Of a stretch of 64,000 nt of DNA, positions 20,700-30,926 are shown piece after piece. The stretch spans positions 682,001 to 746,000 of the forward strand of contig NZ_QDGZ01000001.1 in the NCBI RefSeq assembly GCF_003076135.1. The letters run 5' to 3'. Position numbers and translations under genes: made by a program. This DNA is from Nocardioides gansuensis. Its GTDB lineage: Bacteria; Actinomycetota; Actinomycetes; Propionibacteriales; Nocardioidaceae. Numbering within the stretch: the first letter of the stretch is position 1; every line of letters starts with the position of its first letter. The notes under the pieces were generated by a model. The model worked only from the letters and a program-made list of their open reading frames with translations. It searched no databases and was not told where the DNA came from.

Positions 20700-21404
20700 A
20701 TGGCTAGCAAGAACGTCAAGGTCGTCTCCGTCGACCTGCCGGCCGAGATCTTCGACGCCGAGGTCAACGTCCCCCTGATCCACCAGGTGGTCGTGGCCCA
20801 GCAGGCCGCTGCGCGCCAGGGCACGCACGCCACCAAGACCCGCGGCGAGGTCCGCGGCGGTGGCAAGAAGCCCTACAAGCAGAAGGGCACCGGCCGCGCC
20901 CGCCAGGGCTCGACCCGCGCTCCGCAGTTCGCCGGCGGTGGCGTCGTCCACGGCCCGCAGCCGCGCAGCTACGACCAGCGCACCCCCAAGAAGATGAAGG
21001 CCGCCGCCCTGCGCGGTGCCCTCTCCGACCGGGCCCGCAACGGTCGTGTCCACGTGGTCGACGGCCTGGTGTCGGGCGAGACGCCTTCCACCAAGGCCGC
21101 GCTCGCCGCGCTGGGGTCGCTGACCGACCGCGCCCGCTACCTCGTGGTGCTCGAACGTTCCGACGCCGTGACCTGGCTCTCGCTGCGCAACGCGCAGCAG
21201 GTGCACATCGTCGCGGTCGACCAGCTCAACACCTACGACGTGCTGGCCTCGGACGACGTGGTCTTCACCAAGGGCGCGTACGAAGCGTTCGTGACCGGCG
21301 CCGCTGCCGCGGTCTCGAGCCGCAAGGCTGCCGCCCCGGCCGGCGAGGTGGCGGCTCCCGCCGCTGGCAAGAAGGCCAAGGCCGATGAGGAGGACGACAA
21401 GTGA
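20700..21404 (+). CDS. rplD: 50S ribosomal protein L4
   Basis: The 234-residue L4 has the exit-tunnel loop [20 protein letters not shown]. The acidic/Ala-rich C-terminal tail of about 35 residues, ending in ADEEDDK, is longer than in E. coli. In enterobacteria L4 represses the S10 operon; whether it does so here is unknown. The stop overlaps the rplW GTG by 4 bases. Confidence 0.98.
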   Translation: MASKNVKVVSVDLPAEIFDAEVNVPLIHQVVVAQQAAARQGTHATKTRGEVRGGGKKPYKQKGTGRARQGSTRAPQFAGGGVVHGPQPRSYDQRTPKKMKAAALRGALSDRARNGRVHVVDGLVSGETPSTKAALAALGSLTDRARYLVVLERSDAVTWLSLRNAQQVHIVAVDQLNTYDVLASDDVVFTKGAYEAFVTGAAAAVSSRKAAAPAGEVAAPAAGKKAKADEEDDK

Positions 21405-21703
21405 GCACCCTGCACAAGGACCCCCGCGACATCCTGATCGCGCCGGTCGTGTCGGAGAAGAGCTACTCGCTGCTCGACGCGAACAAGTACACCTTCATCG
21501 TCCGTCCGGACGCCAACAAGACCGAGATCAAGATCGCGGTCGAGAAGGTGTTCAACGTCAAGGTCACCTCGGTCAACACGATCAACCGCCAGGGCAAGAC
21601 GCGTCGCACCCGCTACGGGATCGGCAAGCGTGCCAACACCAAGCGCGCCATCGTCTCGCTCGCCGAGGGCCACCGCATCGACATCTTCGGCCAGGTCGGC
21701 TGA
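21401..21703 (+). CDS. rplW: 50S ribosomal protein L23
   Basis: The 100-residue L23 has [27 protein letters not shown]-like [17 protein letters not shown] and the GKTRRTRYG basic loop. It lies at the tunnel exit and forms the docking site for SRP and trigger factor. GTG 21401 overlaps the rplD stop. Confidence 0.97.
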   Translation: MSTLHKDPRDILIAPVVSEKSYSLLDANKYTFIVRPDANKTEIKIAVEKVFNVKVTSVNTINRQGKTRRTRYGIGKRANTKRAIVSLAEGHRIDIFGQVG

Positions 21704-21730
21704 CCGGCGACTGATTAGGACTGATTGAAC

Positions 21731-22567
21731 ATGGCTATCCGCAAGTACAAGCCGACTACCCCGGGCCGTCGTGGCTCGTCGGTGGCCGACTTCGTCGAGA
21801 TCACCCGGACCACGCCGGAGAAGTCGCTGACGCGCCCGCTGCCCAAGAAGGGCGGTCGCAACAACCAGGGCCGCATCACCACCCGTCACCAGGGTGGTGG
21901 CCACAAGCGGGCCTACCGCATCATCGACTTCCGCCGCTACGACAAGGACGGCGTGCCGGCCAAGGTCGCTCACATCGAGTACGACCCCAACCGCACCGCC
22001 CGCATCGCGCTGCTGCACTTCGCGGACGGCGAGAAGCGCTACATCGTCGCGCCCAAGGACCTGGTCCAGGGCACGGTGGTGGAGTCGGGCCCCAACGCCG
22101 ACATCAAGCCGGGCAACAACCTCCCGCTGCGCAACATCCCGGTCGGCACCACGATCCACTGCGTGGAGCTGCGTCCGGGCGGCGGCGCCAAGATCGCCCG
22201 CTCGGCGGGCAACTCCGCCCAGCTCGTCGCCCGCGAGGGCAGCCGCGCCACGCTGCGCATGCCCTCGGGCGAGATGCGCTTCGTCGACGTGCGCTGCCGC
22301 GCGACGGTGGGCGAGGTCGGCAACGCCGAGCAGTCCAACATCAACTGGGGCAAGGCCGGCCGCATGCGCTGGAAGGGCAAGCGCCCGACCGTCCGCGGTG
22401 TCGTCATGAACCCGGTCGACCACCCGCACGGCGGTGGTGAGGGCAAGACCTCGGGTGGCCGCCACCCGGTCTCCCCCTGGGGCAAGCCCGAGGGCCGCAC
22501 GCGCAAGCGCAAGGCCTCTGACTCGCAGATCATCCGTCGCCGCAAGACCGGCAAGGGTAGGAAGTAA
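21731..22567 (+). CDS. rplB: 50S ribosomal protein L2
   Basis: The 278-residue L2 has [35 protein letters not shown] and the C-terminal [16 protein letters not shown], which contains the conserved His near the peptidyl transferase centre. ATG 21731 gives the canonical MAIRKYKP start. The in-frame ATG two codons earlier is not needed. Confidence 0.98.
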   Translation: MAIRKYKPTTPGRRGSSVADFVEITRTTPEKSLTRPLPKKGGRNNQGRITTRHQGGGHKRAYRIIDFRRYDKDGVPAKVAHIEYDPNRTARIALLHFADGEKRYIVAPKDLVQGTVVESGPNADIKPGNNLPLRNIPVGTTIHCVELRPGGGAKIARSAGNSAQLVAREGSRATLRMPSGEMRFVDVRCRATVGEVGNAEQSNINWGKAGRMRWKGKRPTVRGVVMNPVDHPHGGGEGKTSGGRHPVSPWGKPEGRTRKRKASDSQIIRRRKTGKGRK

Positions 22568-22572
22568 CTGAC

Positions 22573-22854
22573 ATGCCTCGCAGCCTGAAGAAGGGCCCCT
22601 TCGTCGACGACCACCTGATGAAGAAGGTGGACGCGGAGAACGACAAGGGCAGCCACAACGTCATCAAGACGTGGTCCCGCCGCTCGATGATCGTGCCGGC
22701 CATGATCGGCCACACGATCGCCGTGCACGACGGGCGCAAGCACGTCCCCGTGTTCGTGACCGACGCGATGGTCGGCCACAAGCTCGGTGAGTTCGCCCCG
22801 ACCCGTACGTACAAGGGTCACGTGAAGGAAGACCGGAAGGGTCGTCGTCGCTGA
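22573..22854 (+). CDS. rpsS: 30S ribosomal protein S19
   Basis: The 93-residue S19 has [38 protein letters not shown] and [20 protein letters not shown]. It complexes with S13 in the 30S head. It is separated from rplB by 5 bases. Confidence 0.98.
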   Translation: MPRSLKKGPFVDDHLMKKVDAENDKGSHNVIKTWSRRSMIVPAMIGHTIAVHDGRKHVPVFVTDAMVGHKLGEFAPTRTYKGHVKEDRKGRRR

Positions 22855-22891
22855 GGCGGCGTCGATTCGAGGAACTGGAGAGAACGAGCAC

Positions 22892-23332
22892 ATGAGCGTT
22901 ACTGAGCGCAGGCGCACGAGCGCCCGCCGCGAGTCGCTGCTCGGCGACCAGCCGGGTGCCTTCGCGAGCGCACGCTACGTACGGATTTCCCCCATGAAGG
23001 CTCGCCGTGTCGTCGACATGGTGCGCGGCCTTCCTGTCAACGACGCCCTGGCAGCGCTGCAGTTCGCGCCGCAGGCCGCGTCGGAGACGGTCTACAAGGT
23101 GCTGGAGAGCGCCGTCGCGAACGCCGCGACCACCGAGGGCCTGGCCACCGACGACCTCGTCGTCTCGGTCGCCATGGTCGACGAGGGTCCGACGATGAAG
23201 CGCTGGCGCCCTCGTGCGCAGGGCCGGGCCACCCGGATCAACAAGCGCACGAGCCACATCACCCTCGCCGTGCAGCCGGCCTCCGCAGTCGCTGCGAAGG
23301 CCACCAAGACGGCGAAGAAGGAAGGTGCCTGA
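22892..23332 (+). CDS. rplV: 50S ribosomal protein L22
   Basis: The 146-residue L22 has [20 protein letters not shown] and the tunnel-lining hairpin [20 protein letters not shown]. An N-terminal segment of about 25 residues precedes the core, and a short Ala/Lys tail follows. Its TGA overlaps the rpsC ATG (TGATG). Confidence 0.97.
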   Translation: MSVTERRRTSARRESLLGDQPGAFASARYVRISPMKARRVVDMVRGLPVNDALAALQFAPQAASETVYKVLESAVANAATTEGLATDDLVVSVAMVDEGPTMKRWRPRAQGRATRINKRTSHITLAVQPASAVAAKATKTAKKEGA

Positions 23333-24174
23333 TGGGCCAGAAGATCAACCCGAACGGCTTCCGCCTCGGCATCTCGACCGACCACAAGAGCCGTTGGTAC
23401 GCCGACAAGCTCTACAAGTCCTACGTCGGTGAAGACGTCGCGATCCGCAAGCTGCTGTCCAAGGGCATGGAGCGCGCCGGCATCTCCAAGGTCGAGATCG
23501 AGCGCACCCGTGACCGCGTCCGCGTGGACATCCACACGGCCCGCCCGGGCATCGTCATCGGTCGCCGTGGCGCCGAGGCCGACCGCATCCGTGGCGAGCT
23601 GGAGAAGCTCACGGGCAAGCAGGTGCAGCTGAACATCCTCGAGGTGAAGAACCCCGAGATCGACGCGCAGCTGGTCGCCCAGGGCGTCGCCGAGCAGCTG
23701 TCCGGCCGTGTGCAGTTCCGTCGCGCCATGCGCAAGGCGATGCAGACCTCCATGCGCTCCGGCGCCAAGGGCATCCGCATCCAGTGCTCGGGCCGCCTCA
23801 ACGGCGCCGAGATGTCGCGCACCGAGTTCTACCGCGAGGGTCGCGTGCCGCTGCACACCCTGCGCGCGGACATCGACTACGGCTTCTACGAGGCCCGCAC
23901 GACCTTCGGCCGCATCGGCGTCAAGGTCTGGATCTACAAGGGCGAGGTCGCCGGCACCCGTGCCGAGCGCCAGGCGCAGGCTGCTGCCCGCGCCGGTGCG
24001 CCGGGCCGCGGTGGCGCCGGCCGTCCCTCGCGTGGCGGTGACCGCCCGAGCCGTGGCTCGCGTGGCGACCGTCCGACCCGTAGCGACCGCACCGACGGCG
24101 CGACCTCTGCCCCGGCCGAGGCTGCTGCTCCCACCGGTGAGGCCGCGACTGCTACCACCGGACAGGAGGGCTGA
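23332..24174 (+). CDS. rpsC: 30S ribosomal protein S3
   Basis: The 280-residue S3 has [19 protein letters not shown], the KH domain with [14 protein letters not shown], and the C-terminal domain [12 protein letters not shown] and [16 protein letters not shown] disordered tail of about 60 residues, rich in Gly/Arg/Ser and then Ala/Thr, extends beyond the E. coli length. It is part of the mRNA entry channel and helicase site. Confidence 0.98.
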   Translation: MGQKINPNGFRLGISTDHKSRWYADKLYKSYVGEDVAIRKLLSKGMERAGISKVEIERTRDRVRVDIHTARPGIVIGRRGAEADRIRGELEKLTGKQVQLNILEVKNPEIDAQLVAQGVAEQLSGRVQFRRAMRKAMQTSMRSGAKGIRIQCSGRLNGAEMSRTEFYREGRVPLHTLRADIDYGFYEARTTFGRIGVKVWIYKGEVAGTRAERQAQAAARAGAPGRGGAGRPSRGGDRPSRGSRGDRPTRSDRTDGATSAPAEAAAPTGEAATATTGQEG

Positions 24175-24179
24175 CCACC

Positions 24180-24599
24180 ATGCTGATGCCCCGTCGTGTC
24201 AAGCACCGCAAGCAGCACCACCCCAAGCGGAGCGGTGCGGCCAAGGGTGGCACCACGCTCGCGTTCGGCGACTTCGGCATCCAGGCGATCGAGGGTCACT
24301 ACGTGACCAACCGCCAGATCGAGTCGGCCCGTATCGCCATGACCCGTCACATCAAGCGTGGCGGCAAGGTGTGGATCAACATCTACCCCGACCGCCCGCT
24401 GACCAAGAAGCCCGCCGAGACCCGCATGGGTTCCGGTAAGGGCTCGCCCGAGTGGTGGGTCGCCAACGTCAAGCCCGGCCGCGTCATGTTCGAGCTCTCC
24501 GGTGTCTCCGAGGACGTCGCCCGCGAGGCGATGCGTCGTGCGATGCACAAGCTGCCCATGAAGTGCCGCTTCATCTCCCGAGAGGCTGGTGAGTTCTGA
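24180..24599 (+). CDS. rplP: 50S ribosomal protein L16
   Basis: The 139-residue L16 begins [19 protein letters not shown] and contains [20 protein letters not shown] and [13 protein letters not shown]. It contacts A-site tRNA. Its stop overlaps the rpmC ATG (TGATG). Confidence 0.98.
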   Translation: MLMPRRVKHRKQHHPKRSGAAKGGTTLAFGDFGIQAIEGHYVTNRQIESARIAMTRHIKRGGKVWINIYPDRPLTKKPAETRMGSGKGSPEWWVANVKPGRVMFELSGVSEDVAREAMRRAMHKLPMKCRFISREAGEF

Positions 24600-24853
24600 T
24601 GGCCGACAAGCTGAGTGCCCACGAACTCGACTCCATGAACGCTGCGGACCTCGAGGCCAAGCTGCGCGAGGCCAAGGAGGAGCTGTTCAACCTGCGCTTC
24701 CAGGCGGCCACGGGCCAGCTGGAGAGCCACGGCCGGCTCCGCACGGTCAAGAAGGACATCGCCCGGATCTACACCGTGGTGCGCGAGCGCGAGCTCGGCA
24801 TCCGCACCGCCCCGGGCGCGAGCAACACGAAGACTGAAGAGGCAACCGCATGA
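24599..24853 (+). CDS. rpmC: 50S ribosomal protein L29
   Basis: The 84-residue L29 has the two-helix core [20 protein letters not shown] and [19 protein letters not shown], with a short Thr/Glu tail. It lies near the tunnel exit next to L23. It is coupled on both sides, by TGATG with rplP and ATGA with rpsQ. Confidence 0.96.
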   Translation: MADKLSAHELDSMNAADLEAKLREAKEELFNLRFQAATGQLESHGRLRTVKKDIARIYTVVRERELGIRTAPGASNTKTEEATA

Positions 24854-25122
24854 GCGAGAACGAGACCGTCGACCGCAACGCGCGCAAGGTCCGTGAGGGC
24901 CTTGTCGTGAGCGACAAGATGGACAAGACGATCGTCGTCGCCGTCGAGGACCGCGTGAAGCACGCCCTCTACGGCAAGGTCATGCGCAAGACCTCGCGCC
25001 TCAAGGCCCACGACGAGCAGAACGAGTGCGGCATCGGCGACCGGGTCCTGATCATGGAGACCCGTCCGCTGTCCGCCACGAAGCGCTGGCGCCTCGTGCA
25101 GGTCGTCGAAAAGGCCAAGTGA
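24850..25122 (+). CDS. rpsQ: 30S ribosomal protein S17
   Basis: The 90-residue S17 has an OB fold: [40 protein letters not shown] and [19 protein letters not shown]. It is the last gene of the S10 operon, overlapping rpmC by 4 bases. A gap of 108 bases follows. Confidence 0.97.
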   Translation: MSENETVDRNARKVREGLVVSDKMDKTIVVAVEDRVKHALYGKVMRKTSRLKAHDEQNECGIGDRVLIMETRPLSATKRWRLVQVVEKAK

Positions 25123-25230
25123 CCCCCTCACTGGCATCGCCGTAGCAGGCGCGTCAGTCAACACATCAGTTCGGCCAGGCTCCAGGTCCGCGGGACCTGA
25201 GAGAACCAGCTCGACAACCAGGAGAAATCA
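25123..25230 (+). promoter_or_regulatory. S10-spc junction with small hairpin
   Basis: This 108-base gap separates rpsQ from rplN. CAGGTCC and GGACCTG (about 25182-25200) form a 7-bp stem with a GCG loop. It could be a processing or attenuation site. An AGGAG before rplN is clear. No strong promoter is visible. Confidence 0.35.
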
Positions 25231-25599
25231 ATGATCCAGCAGGAGTCGCGACTCAAGGTCGCCGACAACACCGGTGCGAAGGAGATCCTCTGCATCCGGG
25301 TGCTCGGTGGCTCTGGGCGTCGCTACGCCGGCATCGGTGACGTCATCGTCGCCACCGTCAAGGACGCGATCCCCGGTGGCAACGTCAAGAAGGGTGACGT
25401 CGTCAAGGCCGTGGTCGTGCGCACCGTCAAGGAGCGTCGCCGCGCCGACGGTTCCTACATCCGCTTCGACGAGAACGCCGCCGTGATCCTCAAGAACGAC
25501 GGCGAGCCGCGAGGCACCCGCATCTTCGGCCCCGTCGGCCGCGAGCTGCGCGAGAAGAAGTTCATGAAGATCATCTCGCTCGCGCCGGAGGTGCTGTGA
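25231..25599 (+). CDS. rplN: 50S ribosomal protein L14
   Basis: The 122-residue L14 begins [20 protein letters not shown], and its [20 protein letters not shown] and [20 protein letters not shown] match the family. It sits at the subunit interface. It is first of the spc operon, with Shine-Dalgarno CAGGAGAAA. Confidence 0.98.
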   Translation: MIQQESRLKVADNTGAKEILCIRVLGGSGRRYAGIGDVIVATVKDAIPGGNVKKGDVVKAVVVRTVKERRRADGSYIRFDENAAVILKNDGEPRGTRIFGPVGRELREKKFMKIISLAPEVL

Positions 25600-25602
25600 G
25601 TC

Positions 25603-25956
25603 ATGGGTAGGAAGAGCATGAACATCAAGAAGGGCGACACCGTCAAGGTGATCGCCGGCAAGGACAAGGGCGCCGAGGGCAAGGTGATCTCGGTCCTCCG
25701 TGAGGAGGAGCGCGTCATCGTCGAGGGTGTCAACCGCATCAAGAAGCACACCAAGCCCGTCCAGGGCGGCGGCACCGGCGGCATCATCACCGCCGAGGCC
25801 CCCATCCACGTGTCCAACGTGATGCTGGTCGAGGGTGACGGCGTCACGCGCATCGGTTTCCGCCGTGACGAGGTCACGAAGCGTCGGCCCGACGGCTCGA
25901 CGTACTCCGCGGAGCGCTCGGTGCGCATCTCGCGCAAGACCGGGAAGGAGATCTGA
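25603..25956 (+). CDS. rplX: 50S ribosomal protein L24
   Basis: The 117-residue L24 has the KOW motif [20 protein letters not shown] and [10 protein letters not shown]. It nucleates 50S assembly. ATG 25603 follows GGAGGTG by 9 bases. An internal ATG at 25618 (MNIKKGDTV) is a less likely alternative. Confidence 0.96.
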   Translation: MGRKSMNIKKGDTVKVIAGKDKGAEGKVISVLREEERVIVEGVNRIKKHTKPVQGGGTGGIITAEAPIHVSNVMLVEGDGVTRIGFRRDEVTKRRPDGSTYSAERSVRISRKTGKEI

Positions 25957-25957
25957 G

Positions 25958-26515
25958 ATGACGGAGACCCAGATTCCTCGTCTCAAGGCCCGCTACCGCG
26001 AGGAGATCGTCCCCGCGCTGCAGTCCGAGTTCGACATCAAGAACATCATGCAGGTCCCCGGCCTGACCAAGATCGTGGTCAACATGGGCGTCGGCGAGGC
26101 TGCCCGCGACTCCAAGCTGATCGAGGGCGCCATCAAGGACCTCACCGCGATCACCGGCCAGAAGCCGTCGGTCACCAAGGCCCGCAAGTCCATCGCGCAG
26201 TTCAAGCTGCGCGAGGGCATGCCGATCGGTGCCCACGTCACCCTGCGTGGCGACCGCATGTGGGAGTTCCTCGACCGGCTGCTCAGCCTGGCGCTGCCCC
26301 GCATCCGTGACTTCCGCGGCCTCTCGCCGAAGCAGTTCGACGGTCGCGGCAACTACACGTTCGGCCTCACGGAGCAGGTGATGTTCCACGAGATCGACCA
26401 GGACCGGATCGACCGCTCGCGCGGCATGGACATCACGGTCGTCACCACCGCCACCAACGACGACGAGGGTCGCGCCCTGCTCAAGCAGCTCGGCTTCCCG
26501 TTCAAGGAGAACTGA
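25958..26515 (+). CDS. rplE: 50S ribosomal protein L5
   Basis: The 185-residue L5 has [51 protein letters not shown] and [16 protein letters not shown]. It binds 5S rRNA in the central protuberance. ATG 25958 lies one base after the rplX stop. Confidence 0.98.
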
Positions 26516-26516
26516 C

Positions 26517-26702
26517 ATGGCGAAGACTGCTCTGAAGGTCAAGGCCGCCCGCAAGCCCAAGTTCGCGGTCCGCGGCTACACCCGCTGCCAGCGCTGCGGC
26601 CGTCCCAAGGCCGTCTACCGCAAGTTCGGCCTGTGCCGGATCTGCCTCCGGGAGATGGCGCACCGCGGCGAGCTGCCCGGCGTGACCAAATCCTCCTGGT
26701 GA
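26517..26702 (+). CDS. rpsZ: 30S ribosomal protein S14 type Z (zinc form)
   Basis: The 61-residue S14 has the four-cysteine zinc site CQRCGRP and [12 protein letters not shown], so it is the zinc-binding (C+) paralog. A zinc-independent S14, if present, would be elsewhere. It is located between rplE and rpsH as usual for the spc operon. Confidence 0.97.
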
Positions 26703-26754
26703 CCCGACCGGGATCACCCCACACCAACTCGTTCCCACAACGATCGCTGCAGGT

Positions 26755-26775
26755 CGCACCTGAGATGCAGGTGCG
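26755..26775 (+). other. Hairpin in the rpsZ-rpsH gap
   Basis: CGCACCTG and CAGGTGCG form a perfect 8-bp stem with a 5-base loop in the 103-base gap, 30 bases before rpsH. There is no U-tract. It may be a processing or autoregulatory site. Confidence 0.45.
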
Positions 26776-26805
26776 AAACCACGGTGGAGAAAGGGCCTCA
26801 CGGCC

Positions 26806-27213
26806 ATGACGATGACTGACCCGATCGCAGACATGCTCACGCGTCTGCGCAACGCCAACCAGGCGTACCACGACGCGGTGTCGATGCCTTACAGCAAGAT
26901 GAAGGCCGGCCTCGCGGAGATCCTCCAGCAGGAGGGCTACATCACCTCGTACGAGGTGAAGGAGCCGGCCGAGGGCGAGGTCGGCAAGACCCTCGTGATC
27001 ACCCTCAAGTACGGCCGCAACCGCGAGCGCTCCATCGCCGGCGTCCGCCGCATCAGCAAGCCCGGCCTGCGGGTCTACGCCAAGCACACGGGCCTGCCCA
27101 AGGTGCTCGGCGGCCTCGGCGTCGCGATCATCTCGACGAGCCAGGGACTGCTCACCGACCGCCAGGCCAACCAGAAGGGCGTGGGCGGCGAAGTCCTCGC
27201 CTACGTCTGGTGA
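26806..27213 (+). CDS. rpsH: 30S ribosomal protein S8
   Basis: The 135-residue S8 has [23 protein letters not shown]-like [15 protein letters not shown] and [17 protein letters not shown]. It organises the central domain of 16S rRNA and represses the spc operon in E. coli. The first ATG (26806) is used, with MTMTDPIAD at the N-terminus. An in-frame ATG two codons later is equally possible. Confidence 0.97.
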   Translation: MTMTDPIADMLTRLRNANQAYHDAVSMPYSKMKAGLAEILQQEGYITSYEVKEPAEGEVGKTLVITLKYGRNRERSIAGVRRISKPGLRVYAKHTGLPKVLGGLGVAIISTSQGLLTDRQANQKGVGGEVLAYVW

Positions 27214-27249
27214 CCCCGGACTACTGAGACCAAGAAGGAGAAGAGAAGC

Positions 27250-27792
27250 ATGTCGCGCATTGGCAAGCTCCCCATCGCGGTCCCGTCCGGCGTCGACGTC
27301 GCGATCGAGGACTCGCTGGTGACGGTGAAGGGCCCCAAGGGCACCCTGAGCCACACCGTGGCGAGCCCGATCATCGTCGAGAAGGGCGAGGACGGCATCA
27401 TCGAGGTCAAGCGGCCCGACGACGAGCGCAACAGCCGCTCGCTGCACGGCCTGACCCGCACCCTGATCAACAACATGGTGGTCGGTGTGACCGAGGGCTA
27501 CGAGAAGAAGCTCGAGATCGTGGGGGTGGGCTACCGCGTGCTGCCCAAGGGCCCCACGCAGCTGGAGTTCCAGCTCGGCTACTCGCACCCGATCATCTTC
27601 GACGCCCCCGAGGGCATCACGTTCACCACCGAGGGCCCGACCAAGCTCGGTGTCGTCGGCATCGACAAGCAGCTCGTCGGAGAGGTTGCGGCCAACATCC
27701 GCAAGCTGCGCAAGCCCGAGCCCTACAAGGGCAAGGGCGTGCGTTACGCCGGCGAGCAGATCCGCCGCAAGGTCGGAAAGGCTGGTAAGTGA
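27250..27792 (+). CDS. rplF: 50S ribosomal protein L6
   Basis: The 180-residue L6 has [46 protein letters not shown] and the C-terminal [19 protein letters not shown]. It lies near the sarcin-ricin loop. Shine-Dalgarno is AAGGAGAAGAG. Confidence 0.98.
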   Translation: MSRIGKLPIAVPSGVDVAIEDSLVTVKGPKGTLSHTVASPIIVEKGEDGIIEVKRPDDERNSRSLHGLTRTLINNMVVGVTEGYEKKLEIVGVGYRVLPKGPTQLEFQLGYSHPIIFDAPEGITFTTEGPTKLGVVGIDKQLVGEVAANIRKLRKPEPYKGKGVRYAGEQIRRKVGKAGK

Positions 27793-28178
27793 CCATGGCG
27801 ATCTCGCTGTCCAACAACAAGCACACCGCTGCCCGCGTCCGCTCGCGCCTGCGCCGTCAGGTCCGTGGCCGCAAGCGCATCTCGGGCACGGCGGAGCGTC
27901 CGCGCCTGGTCGTCACCCGGTCCTCGAAGCACATCACCGTGCAGGTCGTGGACGACCTGCAGGGCAAGACGCTGGCCTACGCCTCCACCATGGAGGCCGA
28001 CGTCCGCGCGACCGAGGGCGACAAGACCGCCAAGGCCAAGAAGGTCGGTGAGCTCGTCGCCGAGCGCGCCAAGGCCGCTGGCATCGACGGCGTCGTCTTC
28101 GACCGCGCCGGCAACAAGTACCACGGCCGCATCGCGGCCCTTGCTGATGCTGCCCGTGAGGGCGGCCTGTCCTTCTGA
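27789..28178 (+). CDS. rplR: 50S ribosomal protein L18
   Basis: The 129-residue L18 has [35 protein letters not shown] and [20 protein letters not shown]. It binds 5S rRNA. GTG 27789 overlaps the rplF stop and lies about 6 bases after GGAAAGG. ATG 27795 (MAISLSNN) is an alternative with poorer Shine-Dalgarno spacing. Confidence 0.96.
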   Translation: MTMAISLSNNKHTAARVRSRLRRQVRGRKRISGTAERPRLVVTRSSKHITVQVVDDLQGKTLAYASTMEADVRATEGDKTAKAKKVGELVAERAKAAGIDGVVFDRAGNKYHGRIAALADAAREGGLSF

Positions 28179-28211
28179 TCGCATCAGAATTTCTATAGAG
28201 GAGTAAGTCTC

Positions 28212-28817
28212 ATGAGCGGAGCCCAGCGCGGACAGCGCGGTGGCGAGCGCCAGGGCGGGGATCGTCGCGGACGCGACGACCGCCGCAACGCCGGCGCGGA
28301 CAAGACCGCCTACATCGAGCGCGTCGTTGCGATCAACCGTGTCGCCAAGGTCGTGAAGGGTGGTCGTCGTTTCAGCTTCACCGCCCTCGTGATCGTCGGT
28401 GACGGTGAGGGTCTGGTCGGCGTCGGCTACGGCAAGGCGAAGGAAGTTCCCGCGGCGATCGCCAAGGGTGTCGAGGAGGCCAAGAAGCACTTCTTCAAGG
28501 TCCCCCGCATCCAGGGCACCATCCCGCACCCGGTCCAGGGCGAGAAGGCCGCGGGCGTCGTCCTGCTGCGCCCCGCTGCCCCCGGTACCGGTGTGATCGC
28601 CGGTGGCCCGGTGCGTGCCGTCCTGGAGTGCGCCGGCATCCACGACGTGCTGAGCAAGTCGCTCGGTTCGTCCAACCAGATCAACATCGTCCACGCCACC
28701 GTCGAGGCGCTGAAGATGCTGGAGGAGCCCGAGGCCGTGGCCGCGCGTCGTGGGATGTCCGTCGAGGACGTCACCCCGGCCGCGCTGCTCAGGGCCCGCG
28801 CGGAGGTGGCCGGCTGA
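28212..28817 (+). CDS. rpsE: 30S ribosomal protein S5
   Basis: The 201-residue S5 has an N-terminal Gly/Arg/Asp-rich extension of about 35 residues, then [40 protein letters not shown] and [17 protein letters not shown]. It helps maintain decoding accuracy. The stop overlaps the rpmD ATG (TGATG). Confidence 0.98.
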   Translation: MSGAQRGQRGGERQGGDRRGRDDRRNAGADKTAYIERVVAINRVAKVVKGGRRFSFTALVIVGDGEGLVGVGYGKAKEVPAAIAKGVEEAKKHFFKVPRIQGTIPHPVQGEKAAGVVLLRPAAPGTGVIAGGPVRAVLECAGIHDVLSKSLGSSNQINIVHATVEALKMLEEPEAVAARRGMSVEDVTPAALLRARAEVAG

Positions 28818-28999
28818 TGGCACAGCTCAAGGTCCAGCAGAAGAAGTCCACGATCGGCGTGAAGGCCAACCAGCGCGAGACCCTGCGCTCGCTCGGCCTC
28901 AAGCGCATCGGTGACGTGGTCGTCAAGGAGGACCGCCCGGAGATCCGCGGCATGGTCCACACCGTCCGTCACCTGGTGACGGTCGAGGAGGTCGACTGA
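28817..28999 (+). CDS. rpmD: 50S ribosomal protein L30
   Basis: The 60-residue L30 has [40 protein letters not shown] and [16 protein letters not shown], the normal bacterial length. It is coupled to rpsE by TGATG. rplO begins 1 base after its stop. Confidence 0.96.
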   Translation: MAQLKVQQKKSTIGVKANQRETLRSLGLKRIGDVVVKEDRPEIRGMVHTVRHLVTVEEVD

Positions 29000-29000
29000 C

Positions 29001-29441
29001 ATGACGCTCAAGCTGCACCACCTGCGTCCCGCCCCCGGCGCCAAGACCGCGAAGACCCGTGTGGGTCGTGGTGAGGGCTCGAAGGGCAAGACGGCCGGCC
29101 GCGGTACCAAGGGAACCAAGGCCCGCTACCAGGTCCCGGCCGCCTTCGAGGGTGGCCAGATGCCGATCCACATGCGGCTCCCGAAGCTCAAGGGCTTCAA
29201 GAACCCGTTCAAGGTCGAGTTCCAGGTCGTCAACCTCGACCGCCTGGGCGAGCTCTTCCCCGAGGGCGGCGCGGTCACGGTCGAGGACCTGGTCGCCAAG
29301 GGCGCGGTCCGCAAGGGCCAGCCGGTCAAGGTCCTGGGCGCCGGCGACATCAGCGTCGCTGTCCAGGTGACCGCCGACGCCTTCTCCGGCTCCGCCAAGG
29401 AGAAGATCGAGGCTGCCGGCGGCACCGTCACCGTCGCCTGA
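29001..29441 (+). CDS. rplO: 50S ribosomal protein L15
   Basis: The 146-residue L15 has [50 protein letters not shown] and a C-terminal [19 protein letters not shown]. It is a late-assembly 50S protein and the last ribosomal gene before the terminator that separates it from secY. Confidence 0.98.
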   Translation: MTLKLHHLRPAPGAKTAKTRVGRGEGSKGKTAGRGTKGTKARYQVPAAFEGGQMPIHMRLPKLKGFKNPFKVEFQVVNLDRLGELFPEGGAVTVEDLVAKGAVRKGQPVKVLGAGDISVAVQVTADAFSGSAKEKIEAAGGTVTVA

Positions 29442-29463
29442 GGCCGCCACCGAGCCAGGCGTG

Positions 29464-29499
29464 GGCCCGGTCGAACAGTGGGAACTGTCCGACCGGGCC
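29464..29499 (+). terminator. Terminator or attenuator between rplO and secY
   Basis: GGCCCGGTCGAACAGT and ACTGTCCGACCGGGCC pair over 15 of 16 positions with a 4-base loop, 22 bases after the rplO stop, and are followed by ttcccgttcct. It implies secY-adk-map have a separate promoter. A TAGGCT near 29538 in the following 130 bases is a candidate -10. Confidence 0.75.
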
Positions 29500-29630
29500 T
29501 TCCCGTTCCTAAAGGTAGGGGCCTGACGGGTGACTGTTAGGCTGCACCGGTCCCTCGCAGCTGGCTGCGGGGGCGTCGTACGCCGTGTCCGGGCCGCTCG
29601 GTCCGGCACACCCCCAGAGAAGAGGATGCA

Positions 29631-30926
29631 GTGCTAGGCGCGTTCGCCAACGCTTTCCGCACGCCGGACCTGCGGCGCAAGCTGCTGTTCGTCCTGTTGA
29701 TCGTCACCATCTTCCGGCTGGGCTCCCAGGTCCCCACCCCGGGCGTCCACGTGGCGAACGTGCAGTCGTGCATCGCCGACATCGAGAACTCCGGCCTCTA
29801 CAGCCTGATCAACCTCTTCTCGGGCGGCGCGCTGCTCCAGCTGACGATCTTCGCGTTGGGGATCATGCCCTACATCACCGCCAGCATCATCCTGCAGCTG
29901 CTCGTCGTGGTCATCCCACGGCTCGAGGCGCTGAAGAAGGAGGGCCAGGCGGGGCAGTCCAAGATCACCCAGTACACGCGCTACCTCACCCTGGGCCTGG
30001 CGGTCCTGCAGGCCACCGGCATCGTCGCGCTCGCCCGGTCCGGCAACCTGCTCCAGGGCTGCACGCTCGACCTGCTGCACAGCGACACCACCTCGACCTT
30101 CCTGGTCATGGTCATCACCATGACCGCCGGCACCGCTGTGATCATGTGGCTCGGCGAGCTCATCACCGACCGCGGCATCGGCAACGGCATGTCGATCCTG
30201 ATCTTCTGCCAGGTGGTCGCCACCTTCCCGGGCTCCCTGTGGGCGGTGCAGCAGTCGCAGGGCTGGTGGATCTTCGGCATCGTGATGGTGATCGGCCTCG
30301 TCCTCGTGGCGGGCGTCATCTTCATCGAGCAGGCGCAGCGCCGGATCCCTGTGCAGTACGCCCGGCGGATGGTGGGCCGCAAGATGTTCGGCGGCTCCTC
30401 GACATACATCCCGCTCAAGGTCAACCAGGCCGGCATCATCCCGGTCATCTTCGCCTCGTCGCTGCTCTACCTGCCTGCGATGGCGGTGCAGTTCAACCAG
30501 GCGAGCACCTCCCCGGTGATCCGCTTCATCAACGACTACCTCGTCGGCGGAGACCACCCCCTCTACATGGCGATCTACTTCGCCCTGATCATCTTCTTCA
30601 CGTACTTCTACGTCTCGATCACCTTCAACCCCACGGAGGTCGCGGACAACATGAAGAAGTACGGCGGCTTCATCCCCGGGATCCGGGCGGGCAAGCCGAC
30701 CGAGGACTACCTGTCCTACGTCCTGTCCCGCATCACGTTCCCTGGAGCTCTCTACCTCGGCCTGATCTCCCTGGTCCCCCTGATCGCCTTCGCGCTGATC
30801 AACGCCAACCAGAACTTCCCCTTCGGCGGCACCTCGATCCTGATCATGGTGGGCGTCGCACTCGACACGGTGAAGCAGATCGAGAGCCAGCTCCAGCAGC
30901 GCAACTACGAAGGGTTCCTCCGCTAA
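29631..30926 (+). CDS. secY: Protein translocase subunit SecY
   Basis: The 431-residue SecY has ten predicted TM segments. Landmarks are FRLGSQVPTPGVHVANV, NLFSGGALLQLTIFALGIMP, the cytosolic loop QAQRRIPVQYARRMVGRKM, PLKVNQAGIIPVIFASSLL and VALDTVKQIESQLQQRNYEG. It forms the Sec protein-conducting channel. The start is GTG with AGAAGAGGA upstream. Its TAA abuts the adk ATG. Confidence 0.97.
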   Translation: MLGAFANAFRTPDLRRKLLFVLLIVTIFRLGSQVPTPGVHVANVQSCIADIENSGLYSLINLFSGGALLQLTIFALGIMPYITASIILQLLVVVIPRLEALKKEGQAGQSKITQYTRYLTLGLAVLQATGIVALARSGNLLQGCTLDLLHSDTTSTFLVMVITMTAGTAVIMWLGELITDRGIGNGMSILIFCQVVATFPGSLWAVQQSQGWWIFGIVMVIGLVLVAGVIFIEQAQRRIPVQYARRMVGRKMFGGSSTYIPLKVNQAGIIPVIFASSLLYLPAMAVQFNQASTSPVIRFINDYLVGGDHPLYMAIYFALIIFFTYFYVSITFNPTEVADNMKKYGGFIPGIRAGKPTEDYLSYVLSRITFPGALYLGLISLVPLIAFALINANQNFPFGGTSILIMVGVALDTVKQIESQLQQRNYEGFLR

